Part shown: positions 53,881 to 64,000 of the stretch, piece after piece | Numbering within the stretch: the first letter of the stretch is position 1 | Layout of the letters: every line of letters starts with the position of its first letter | Assembly (NCBI GenBank): GCA_003991915.1 | Contig: RQTK01001080.1 | Coordinates: forward strand, 60,453 to 124,452 | Direction of reading: 5' to 3' | Source of the DNA: Elysia chlorotica | Taxonomy: Eukaryota; Mollusca; Gastropoda; Plakobranchidae | DNA length: 64,000 bases | Translations under genes and position numbers: made by a program | The notes under the pieces: model-generated | Database searches by the model: none | What the model saw: the letters and a program-made list of their open reading frames with translations, nothing else | Told to the model about the DNA's origin: nothing

Positions 53881-54304
53881 AAATATGGAGAGCAATTTAC
53901 GAGAGGGATGGGTGGAGAGAGAATGAAAACTTCACTCCAAAGCAACTTGGATTAGCTCACCAATACTTTTAAACGTGACTTCTTTTTTTTTACTCTCATT
54001 CTTCAGGTAAAAACAGCTAACGACACTGCATGTGCCAGCTATCGGCCAATCCAGCAAGTGCATCGAACTCTTAAACATTCCTATCACATTGCCTGCTTAA
54101 GCGATGCACGGTGTGTAAGAGCCACCGAGCGCTCCTCAAAAGAAAAGAAAAAGAAAACACACAACATAATGAATATATCATATTATATATTATATTAAGA
54201 AAGAAGCTGACTGGTTGGAAGTTACTAGTTTCCAGCCTAAACCTAACTATTATTACACCAATAAAGGAAGTTACTCTGAGAACATCGCGAATGCGTTTTT
54301 CCTT

Positions 54305-54385
54305 TTTTCCTCCACGCCCATCATTGATAAATACAATCATAATAGATTCCTCCAAGCCCATCATTGATAAATACAATCATCATAG
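54305..54385. repeat. short tandem duplication (about 43-bp unit)
   Basis: tcctccacgcccatcattga and tcctccaagcccatcattga each begin a copy that continues taaatacaatcat. Two copies. Confidence 0.88.
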
Positions 54386-54959
54386 CTTGTAGTTTCCCCA
54401 CTTGGTGCGTAAATTGTTATATGCCTGGTATTATAGTTGATATAATTTTTTTCCATAATGAAATGGGCCATGTAAGGCTTTAGCTAGGATAAAACTATCG
54501 CATTTCAAATCCTCCAATTGAGTTGATAACCAGTTCTCTGTTACTCATAAAGAGTTTAACATGTACTCGAAAGAGGCCATATCTTAAGTCAAGAAGTTGA
54601 GGACAAATAATTTTGCTAGCATGTAGTTTCTTCGCAGCTATTCAATATTAAATTTATGCCTTGACTGAATTTTAAAAATATATATTTTACTATCAAACAC
54701 AATGAGTAATACGTTCAGGAAAGAAACAACGCATTTTCTTACAAGATGTGAATAATATTCACATAATAAAGACCTCCGTTCACACACCCTTTCCCTTTGT
54801 GCTCTTTTGATATTTCTTGATGCTCAACATATTGACATAAAATTAATGTGTATTCTGTTGAAAAATGTTCATATTCTCTTTAGGAGCTCTTAGCCATAAT
54901 TACATGGGAAGAGAGTTTCTATGGCCAAAAATTGTCTAAATAAGTTGTTTTCATTAGCG

Positions 54960-55310
54960 TGAAATCTACTATCTTAAGAGGCTTCTGCCTATCTCTCCTA
55001 ACTCTCTTTATCTTTCTTGTATCTTTCTATCTTTCTTGTGTCTTTCTGTATTTCTTGCCTCTCTATCTTTCTTGCCTATCTCTATATTTGTTGTCTATCT
55101 ACCTCTCTTATTTAAATCTATTTCTTGTCTATCTACCTCTCTTATTTAATCTATTTCTTGTCTCTCTCTATTTCTCTCCTGGCTCTCTTCACCCCCCTCT
55201 TTCTCCATCATCTCTATTTGCCTATTTGTCTCTTTTCGTCTGTATCCAATTCTCATTCTTTTTCCTGCATCTTCCTGTTTTTCTTTATCACCTTCTCCCA
55301 ATTCAATGAG
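54960..55310. repeat. pyrimidine-rich low-complexity tract
   Basis: Degenerate TCTTTCT/TCTATCT DNA with a small direct duplication (tctatctacctctcttattt twice, about 55095 and 55128). Hydrophobic open frames over it are artefacts of composition. Confidence 0.8.
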
Positions 55311-55492
55311 TAGAGAAAAACTAAAGTAAAGTAATGCTTACAGCTCAGTCCAATGTTTTGTCATGTTTATGTACCAGCCTAACTATTCCAACGAGCCTTT
55401 CACTCTATATATTACAGCTACACTCAATAGTCAAGCAGATAAATTTTAAACATAAACTTTTAATTTACAAGCATAAAAAACATCTCACACCC

Positions 55493-55881
55493 TTACTTTG
55501 CTCTTCTTTTAACTCTTGCCGTTGCTTTTCCTCCCCTTTTTCTCTTATAATTTTTAAAACTGTTTCTCTGCTGGTAAACTAGAACAGCTAGTTTGCGCTC
55601 CTCTCTATTTTCCCTTGCCAGCATAGAACCTGGGTGCCTCAGTAAATTATCCAATAACTCTGGTCTGAAACTACAGGCCGTGTTTGAAGTGACAGGCCCA
55701 GGCAGGCCAGGCACTGGTCTATGTCGACCCTCTCCACTACAAGTGGCCACTGATACTTTTTAAACACTCCTGTTCTTTTTTTGTGTTTGTTTTTAAGCTC
55801 ATTCAGTCTCCTCAGCCTCTCTATTTTAATCAAACTAATCTCAGTCTTTCTAGCTTTTCGCTGGCTTAAAATATGATTCAT
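55493..55881 (-). other. unidentified open stretch, two overlapping frames
   Basis: Two partly overlapping - strand frames (55881-55639 and 55750-55493) are rich in Lys, Arg and Glu and are not simple-repeat translations. One holds RHRPVPGLPGPV and NSFKNYKRKRGGKATARVKR; the other holds ISLIKIERLRRLNELKNKHK. I do not recognise a family. It could be an old mobile-element gene fragment. Confidence 0.3.
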
Positions 55882-55889
55882 AATCGCAT

Positions 55890-57560
55890 AAAGGTTAAAA
55901 TATATAATTTTTCTTTTTTTTTATTTGTTAAGCCAACCAATGTACGTCGTTTCTTGAGTCTACTCCAGTATAGCTTTACTCCTACTCTGCCACTCTTTCA
56001 CCGCTTTCTTTTACTTTGTTCACAAAGTCTCTCTAGTTTTTTTTTTCCTTATAATGAAAACACTCGTAACTCTTTCTAACTTTACACTAGCTTTGAAGTA
56101 TGAAGCAACGATGTATTAAGGTTATATTATTTACAGCAGAGTTACAGATTGCTATGTAAAGGGTTATTTGAGCCGTCTCCACTATAAATAGGTGCTCTCA
56201 TAAATTATTAACTCTTCTTTTATGTTCTAAAAATAATTATATTGAAAGTAGATTGTAAAATTATTTCCTAATCTTGTGCAAACTAAAATAATCCTTTGTG
56301 GACCGTCCATTGTGCCCTTCGATTTGAAATGTGTTAATGTTTTAAAATTGAGATTAGAAAGTTATTATAACAAAATCTGTAATAAGAGTGAGAAATACTA
56401 ACGATCAAGCTATTAATGTCATGTCTAAAGGAAAGAGTAGAAGATGCAGAGTCTTCGTGTAGACACATGACACAAAAAACAACAACAAACAATCACATCA
56501 AAATCACACTGAACAAGAATCAATGTTATAAATTAAATCAACGGTTTTTGACACCCCTTTAACATTTGTATCAAGTTAATGAATACAAAGTTCTCGCTCG
56601 TGTGATTATATTTTTTAGTCTATATGCAATAGAAATACTCAATCCATCATGCAAAAAGTGAAACAAGGTAATTGCTTTTGTGCAATACTATCGATAAAAA
56701 CCACTCTATTATTTAGCAATTGCCTTGCAGTTCTTCTTTATAACGGGATTCTTCTTTGCTTCTTTCAGTATCCTCCACACGAAATGATCAACGGTGTTTT
56801 TTCATAAGATGTTCCACTTGAAATTACCCTTACAAATTTAAGTATTCTTAAAACATATAACTAATCTAAAAATCTAGGTCAACTTTCTATTTCCATTTCG
56901 GCGTTACGCTATAACATAATACTTTTCATTTTGAGAAATTGTAGATAATTATTTTATCTACTCATTTTCAGACAAATTTGTAAAACCTTTACTGCTAAGC
57001 TGAAACCAAGATAATTTAAAAGTTTTCTGCTCAAATAAGTTTTCTGTCTTCCTAAGACATCACGGGTCAGCTGACAGCTCGCTTCAAATTTTAATAATTA
57101 TGCTGTCATTCTCACGTACTCGTTACAATTATTAAGAAAAGTGGTCGCGCTTTCTCCTTCTCAAAAAAAGTTAACAAAAAATTCCAAGCACTTTTCCCAT
57201 CTTAGTGTTTTGAAGAGCCTCTTAGAGTGTGATGTTAGTATTTCGCAATATTGCCTCCCGCAGTCCTCGTCCAGACACGTTCTGCCTTTCATATTTCACA
57301 GTCGACAACCTAAAAGTTTCATAAGAGGAATGATATTAAAATCTTCCTCTTCCCCTCAATCTCTTGGTTCTTCGCTCACAAAATATCTCACTTTCTCTCT
57401 CCCTCCATCTATATCTCTATATCTATCTTTCTCTCTCTGCATCTTATCTCTCTATCCGTCTTCTCCCACTTTCTCTATCTCTTCATATATATTTTCTATC
57501 TCTCTCTTACTTTCTCTCACTCCATCTATATTTTTCTCTATACATAATTATATCTCCAAG
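55890..57560. other. stretch without recognised gene
   Basis: AT-rich to 57140, then pyrimidine-rich (57340-57550). Nothing else was supported. Confidence 0.5.
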
Positions 57561-57589
57561 TCTTTGCTGTAGACTCCTATGCTAACAAT

Positions 57590-59460
57590 GCTTCCTTTCT
57601 CATATCCTTATGTAAATATTGTTTACTGTTCTGGTAGTTTTCATGTAGGTGTTCCAGGTTTAGTGTTTTAAATTTGTCTTGTCCATCCGTTTTTTTTTAT
57701 TCAGTGTTCCGTTTGGCTGGGAGTCTACTTGGATGTTCCTGAGCGTCCCTAGTTCTATGGCGAATTTTCTAGTATTAATGTCTTCGGGGCCTAGATCTAA
57801 ATGATCTATCTCATCATATACTAGCCATGCTGTGCTTTGGTTGATTGATTTTTCTTCTTTGAGTGTCAGTGATTTTATTTACAAGATCAGTGAACGTTGT
57901 ATTTGTTGGGTTTGAGGGATTAATCTTGCTCTCGCAGCTGCTTCTTTCCTTGTAATGCGAAGTGGTTCTATAATGGTTGGTTCTTAGAGGGCCTCTAGAT
58001 TGGTGAGCCTGTTTGTGTTGGTTATTGCTCAAAGGGCAGCTGCTTGGATATTGTCGAGTTTTTAAGGGTTGTTTAATAGGTTTGGCCATATATTTTTTGC
58101 CCATATGAAAGGGGCCCTTCTGCAAGACTTTGTAGACTTTTTAGTTGCGTAGGGTGTGTGTAGGTTTTATTCGGCTGAGTGATTATAGTAGTCCAATGTG
58201 TTTTAGGGCTTTTTGGCTTAGTAGTTCTATGTGTTCTGAGTAATTGCTATTTTTGTCGAATGGTAATTCCTAGGAGTAGGAATTTGGCGGATTTTTCGGT
58301 GGAGATATCGGTGGAATCTATTGTTACGTGGAGTTCTTCATTACCCCCAAAAATCACCGCTTTGGTTTTGTGCGTGTTGGCTTTAAGTCCTAGTTTCCTA
58401 ACTTATTTATGAGATTGGTAGCCTGGTCTCCTAATTGTTTGATTAATTAATTTGTTGAATTTTACTTTTGCTCTGGGTCCGCTGCTTTTCTTAAGTTTTC
58501 GGCATGTTTTCCAAAAGGCACAGTCGTCTGCAAATTGACTGAGCTTGGTATTGGGGTCAGTAATGGCCTGATTAATGTAATTAAATGCTATATTGAAGAG
58601 TGTGGGGGATATTACAGCTCCTTGTGGGGTACTCTTTATTTGTACTCTGGTGGATGAGAGTTTATTCCCTACTTTTACTTGAAATGTCCTGTCTTGCCCA
58701 AAATGTTGGATGTAGTTGTACATTCTTCCGCGTATTTTAATATGTTTAAGGTTTTTTTTTTTAGAAGGCCGTCTTTCCATTGTGTGTCATTATGCTTTTT
58801 CTAGGTCTAGAAATATGGCTGCTGCTGTCTTGTTTTTTGGGGGGGCTTTGGTTGTTTTAATGTAATTTTCTAGTAAGAGGGTCTGGTCTATTGTTTGTCT
58901 ATTTTTCCTGAAACCTGCTTGGTTTTCGTTCAGGAGATTATGCTTCTCAAGTGAAAGTTTAGACTGTTATTTATTATTGTCTCGAGAGTTTTCCCTAGGT
59001 GGGATGTTAGAAATAGTAGTCTATATAATGTCGGGTCTCTTTTAACTTTCCCTGTTTGTATATAGGGATGATGATGGTATGTTTGAATTGTTTTGGGATT
59101 CAGCCACTGTACCAGATGACGTTAGATTCAGGATTTTTTGTTTGGTTTTGCGTGGGCAGTGGTTGAGAATCTTGTAAGTGAACGCATCTTCTCTCGGGGT
59201 AGTTTTGCTTTTGTTATCTAATGTGGTTTGGAGTTCATTAATAGTGATGGGTAGATTGTATTTTTCGTTATGTTTTGAGGCGTTTTAAATTATGGGTCTT
59301 GATTTGCTTGACTGGATATGAATTAAAAGTATTTGGCTAATGTTTCTGCCTTGTCCTCATCGACGACTGCTATTTCTTCGGTTATCTTATTTTCAAGTGG
59401 TGAGTTGTTTGTTAGTCTTTTCTAATTACCCTAATGTTTTTTATTTTTTATTCCAGGCTT
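57590..59460 (-). mobile_element. LINE remnant with reverse transcriptase palm
   Basis: On -, 59260-59100 gives LPITINELQTTLDNKSKTTP then FTYKILNHCPRKTKQKILNL. 58740-58450 gives HIKIRGRMYNYIQHF, DRTFQVKVGNKLSSTRVQ, TPQGAVISPTLFNIAFNYI and SQFADDCAFWKTCRK. The FADD box and TPQGxVISPTLFN are core LINE polymerase motifs, so the catalytic Asp pair is kept. Blocks before, between and after lie in different frames, with several stops. The region down to 57815 has basic, Thr/Asn-rich frames that may be its C-terminal part. It is distinct in sequence from the remnants at 46.4 and 52.6 kb. Confidence 0.8.
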
Positions 59461-59649
59461 GTTTTGCATTAAAGTTTATGTCTGTTTGGTAAAATATCTT
59501 TATGATTATGTTTTGTTTTCTCTATTTTTTTATTTTTTTATTTTTTGTATTCTAGGAGATTCTCTTTTGTTTTATTGTGTGTCAGTTTTTAAGAGCTCTC
59601 TGCCATTCTTTTGCAGCTTTTTTCGTTTTAACCTAAGCTTACCCGCCCC

Positions 59650-59855
59650 AAGCGTAGAAGGGAAGGTTTGTCTTATCTGTCTCCCTCTATCCTCTCCTCC
59701 ACTTTGGAACCTTTAAAGTTAGGGAACCCCGCCTGTCGTCGTATAGGACCCCCAGGGGAACCTAGGAGACCTTAACTCGGAGAGAGGGAGAGATGGAACT
59801 TCCTCCCTCGCTCTATAGAGAAAATATGTGCCTGTGTGAGCTTGTGTCTCTCTCT

Positions 59856-59910
<55 letters not shown>

Positions 59911-61095
59911 GTACTTTTTTCTATGTGTGTCTGTATTTATCTAGACATGTCCCTCTATCTTTCTCTCTCAACCCCTCCCGTGAGATGTCTCTGTATCCGT
60001 CTGTTTGTTTCGCTATACCTAAATCTCCCTGTTTTCCTGAAAATAGAATAAAAACGGTTTTCAAGAGTCGCGACTTTTATAAATATTTTCTGGATTAAAG
60101 GCAATACTTGCACTAAGCTTAATGGCCCTTCCTTACATTCTTCAAGTTTAAGCCATAACAAAGGCGCAGTCGTTGGATTTTTGGACCAGGATTAATTTCG
60201 TAATCCAAAGTATAGAGACGCTAAGAAAAAAGGTAATCAACGTGAGAGCTGCAATACCTAAGATGGCTTTTGGACGCCAGAAAAGCAACGAACGGCCTAG
60301 ATATAACCGAGTAGAACTAGAACACTAAAGGTTAGAGGAAGTGGTGAGGCATCACATAGTGAGAAAGTAAAAAAAAATCTAAAACAAAAACAAAAAACCC
60401 CCTAAACTCTTTTGATGGATTAATACCAATAGAGAGGCTACTTTGGTTGGCAGCCAAAGGGCTCTCTCAAAAATTTAATCCGGTTTTAATACATTAACGT
60501 TTTAGTGGTAATATTACAGTGCGTCGTAAAAACACAAAATGGCGATCGTCGGAAAATTACATGAAGCTGCAAAGATTTTCCGATGGTGGTTTTAAATATT
60601 TCGATAGCGGAGGATAATCTTTTTCATCACTATTTCTCTTTATTTAACTTTTTAAAATTTTTGTCTGATCTCTTAATGAACCGTAGGACTCGTCACTATC
60701 TGCAGAATTTATTTTATTTTCCTAAAATTGTCTATCGAATAGTATGAAAAGAAAATCACTATCGCAAGGTAAAGAGCAAGAACAAAATTAAAAAAAAAAT
60801 TATTAAAAACATGAGGATAATTTTAAACGATCAAACAGAAAAAGAGGAACAGGATAAGGAAAGACCTTTGAATAAATTTAGGAAAGGGGCAGAGAGTACT
60901 GTAAAGAAACGAGAGATAAAAAAACCATAAGAGGAAAAATTTTGTTTTAGAAGGACTGGTGCCAGAACTTGAAAAAAAAACAACAAAATTAATGATTGAT
61001 ATAAACCATAACAATTTTCCGCCAAGAGATTAATTTTTGTCTAAAATCAATGAACTGAAGCTTTTAAATGTGTGAAAATAACTTCAAGGGCCAAA
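59650..61095. other. stretch without recognised gene
   Basis: Contains a CT repeat (59858-59910). No gene or element could be supported. Confidence 0.5.
59858..59910. repeat. (CT)n microsatellite
   Basis: CT repeat with one A interruption. Confidence 0.95.
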
Positions 61096-61122
61096 CCAAT
61101 GCCAAGGCGAGGGAAATTCACA

Positions 61123-61291
61123 GCTCATTTTTAGTTTGAATCGGTTCCAGTTCTTCTGTGCAGTACTTAGCTCCGCTCCTGACGTTCCCTCCATCCTCCT
61201 GGAGAATTCTCAGACACCCAGGACACTCATACTGACAGCAACCTATCACTGATACTCCCAGCTCCCGGTGATGGAGTCACGGAGCAATGTC
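61123..61291 (-). CDS. candidate cysteine-rich terminal exon, unidentified
   Basis: On -, a frame starts after a good CTTTCAG acceptor region and reads ELGVSVIGCCQYECPGCLRI then LQEDGGNVRSGAKYC, ending ELEPIQTKNEL and TGA. Five cysteines in CC-x3-C-x2-C...C spacing suggest a small secreted or extracellular domain. The frame has an upstream stop between the acceptor and the first Cys, so the true acceptor must be further in. No family is recognised. Confidence 0.28.
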
Positions 61292-62052
61292 TGAAAGTAA
61301 AGTTTGAAACTAGGTGCATAACAACATAACAAGGTTTGGTAATTAAATGTGTTTGATCTGTTCATTTTATTGCACTTAATGCCTTTGCCTTATACTTGCA
61401 TTTTTCGGTTCAGTTCAGTTCCTTGACTGGGTAGTTGATGGGGAGACATGGTCGACACATTGTACGAATGCGAGCACTAGGCAGGTTTGTTCATCACACA
61501 ATAACAAAACTAAAAAAAAAATTTAAAAAAAAAATAAAATATATATATATTGTTATTAATAAATAATTGTTGAATATAAAATTATTTTGAGGTTGCAAAC
61601 ATCATCTCTTAATGTTATTTCTTTTTTAAGGATTAGCACGCAGTCAGTGGTAAACTTCTCTCCAATCAAACATGTACGCGGAAAAATTGCCATAACCCAA
61701 ACAAAAGGATACATTAGTTAGATTGCAGCGAGACTCATCTTCTTATTCTAGTTTTACATGAACTATCACAAAACAATTTATTTCAGTATCTCAGACAATG
61801 GCCGTGCGCGAGTATACAGCAATGTGTGTAACCGGCAACAGGGGGTTTCTGCTAAATTTTCTTTTTATAGTGTATAACGCCAGGAGCTGTTCTTTTTATT
61901 ACACTACAATCAAACAAAAGTTTCCGAAAGGAATAATATTCTGTTCTTATATTGTCTTACCATAATAATATGTAGAAGGATTGTGGTTTTTCTTTTAAAA
62001 AAAAATAAAATAAAAAGATTAATGATTTCTTAGTAATAGTTTTATGATTGCG

Positions 62053-62058
<6 letters not shown>

Positions 62059-62109
<51 letters not shown>

Positions 62110-62130
62110 TAGATAGATAGAGAGAGAGAG
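62059..62130. repeat. (AG)n microsatellite
   Basis: AG repeat with a short GATA patch. Confidence 0.96.
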
Positions 62131-62840
62131 GGCCATGATGCAAATAGTGGGGCAAGACACAGCTATATACCACTAGATTTAGATGAAGATCCTGGCTGAG
62201 ACACACGTCCTCGTTTCCCTGCTCTGTTTGCAACACGTAAAGTTTTCAGACGTTGGTCTTGAGACTTGTTCGCGATATATCCTAGTTGCTAGTGACGAAC
62301 GTTAGGAAGCAATAAATAAAACCAAACCAATCTCTCGACCAAGGTCGCTGTGTGATAAGATTGTTCAATATGATTTCCATAGAAATTTTCTTCACAGGTT
62401 TGGTTCCACTCATTTAGTGGTAAAGTAAGAAATCTAGCATACGCTATGCGTGTATGTTATAATCAAACAAATCAAATCAAATAATAACCCGTAAATGTGA
62501 TAAGCACTAGGCCGTTCTCTAAGATTTGCATACAATTCTGCGTTGGTATACTAAATACTGAAATTGTGAAGTTACAGAAATTCTTATCAACAAAAACAGA
62601 GACATAATAGGGAAAAAAGAAGAAAAAAAGATAATACAGATTAAAAAATAGATCGCACCCTACAGAGAAAGTCAAAAATGTTGAGAGATCGATCGAAAAT
62701 CGATTGATATATTCTAATGGTAAATGAGAACGAAATAAATCAATTATATTGATTATACTCTGGGCAGTGAAAGATTGTAATGAGGCTATTTATCTTCATT
62801 AGAATTAGCTTAGTCGACAAAAAACAAAGACTAGTACCAC

Positions 62841-62843
<3 letters not shown>

Positions 62844-62908
<65 letters not shown>

Positions 62909-62910
62909 CA
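62844..62910. repeat. (AG)n microsatellite
   Basis: Nearly perfect AG repeat. Confidence 0.97.
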
Positions 62911-63270
62911 ATTAATTAATGTTTAAATTGATCCCCTATGCAAAAGGAAAAAAATTAAATAAACAACAGAGATCATTTACGATGAATTTAAATCCTAACA
63001 CTCTGAGAAAACATAGAAGTTCCCTCTGTTCTTTCCAGCATTAGAATGCCAAATATAAGAAGTAGAAGTGTGTATTGTTTTATTAATTCTTCCAATTAAA
63101 GTTTTGACTTTTCATGAGGCTAAACATTCAGTTTCTGAGCAGGTATGCTTCTCAATAATTATTGTATTCAATATTTCTATAACAATGATCATAACACCCT
63201 GAAAACATCAAACTGGATCTAACATGAGTTCCTGCAGCAACATTTCAGTTTTACCAACACATCCTTCTCT

Positions 63271-63311
<41 letters not shown>

Positions 63312-63350
63312 TCTCTCTCTCTTTCTGTCTCCCTCTTTCTCTCTATCTCT
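63271..63350. repeat. (CT)n-rich tract
   Basis: CT repeat with TTTCT and TCCC interruptions. Confidence 0.94.
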
Positions 63351-63984
63351 GCTGCATTGCTTTCTCATCAACCATTTAGAAAAAATTAATCAATTTTCAA
63401 TGGATCTTTTAACCTTTCTGATTTTTTGTATGAGAAGCGATCTGCCTTTTTGTGCGTGAGTATGTTTCTGTTGTATGTGCATAATACTTCTTTCCATTTT
63501 ACCACAGTATGTCTTTGTTTGGTTGATAAGAATTTTTGTGGTTAAACTTAGATCACTCCATAGTGCATATTCGCATTTAGGTGTGCTTATTTCATTTAAT
63601 TTGCTTGATATGCAGACATAGGCTATGCTAGAGTCTTTACTGAAATGAAATAGCCTCCCACAAAATAATATAAATCTGATCCTGTCAAGAATATTCATGA
63701 ATAACCAAACAGACGATATCACCCACGTATAGACAAAAAAAGACATTTTTTCTATTCCATAACTATGAAAATTTTAGTTTTACTGCTATGTGATGGTCAG
63801 GCCTGCCTGACGTTCGCCGTTATACAACGCGTTGACCATAATGATTGTCTCCCCTACAACTATCCCGGCAAGGGACTGAACTGAGCTGAACTGGTGGTAA
63901 AACGTGTCATGAACAAGATCGTATACGGATCAAATAAATTACCAAGCTTTGCTATGTTGTTACGAGATCGAACTCTCGTTGTAG

Positions 63985-64000
63985 TCTCTCTCTCTCTCTC
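63985..64000. repeat. (CT)n microsatellite at right edge
   Basis: The start of a CT repeat that is cut by the window end. Confidence 0.85.

Larger units (their letters stand above)
61310..64000. other. stretch without recognised gene
   Basis: AT-rich with AG repeats at 62059 and 62844 and CT repeats at 63271 and the right edge. No coding signal could be supported. Confidence 0.5.

Overview
The window is animal nuclear DNA: AT-rich, intron-bearing, with long gene-free stretches, very many microsatellites (AG/CT, GATA, AAC, AAT, ATC), tRNA-derived SINEs, LINE remnants and DNA-transposon relics. The SINE and LINE 3'-end styles and the protein families suggest a lophotrochozoan, most likely a gastropod mollusc. 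That placement is inference; the sequence holds no direct species marker. A 274-base run of N at 37459-37732 is an assembly gap inside an AG repeat.

Only two host genes can be read with confidence. On the + strand, 261-4958 carries the last six exons (178 residues) of an M13 (neprilysin / endothelin-converting enzyme) family protein whose earlier exons lie off the left edge. All splice phases agree and the C-terminal CxxW ending is intact, but the zinc-binding HExxH is replaced by QQIAY, so this looks like a catalytically dead M13 homologue. On the - strand, 12449-17538 carries a three-exon two-pore-domain (K2P/TWIK) potassium channel of about 583 residues, with GYG and GFG filters, four membrane segments, a polyglutamine plus polycysteine N-terminal tail and a long His-rich cytoplasmic loop.

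Between the two genes (5.2-8.5 kb) lie remnants of two DNA transposons: a hAT-like transposase on - and a P-element/THAP9-like transposase on +. From 17.7 kb to the right edge I see no further confident host gene. This part holds four LINE remnants (27.3, 46.4, 52.6 and 57.6 kb), a tRNA-derived SINE family in reverse orientation with a second SINE at 45.8 kb, a 549-bp piggyBac-type MITE bounded by TTAA, several segmental and tandem duplications, a 46-bp higher-order repeat and a 36-bp minisatellite apparently seeded by a foldback element. A few short exon-like or unidentified open stretches (22.8, 45.4, 45.6, 55.5 and 61.2 kb) are listed with low confidence.

The two host genes are on opposite strands, tail to tail, and nothing in the sequence links their functions.
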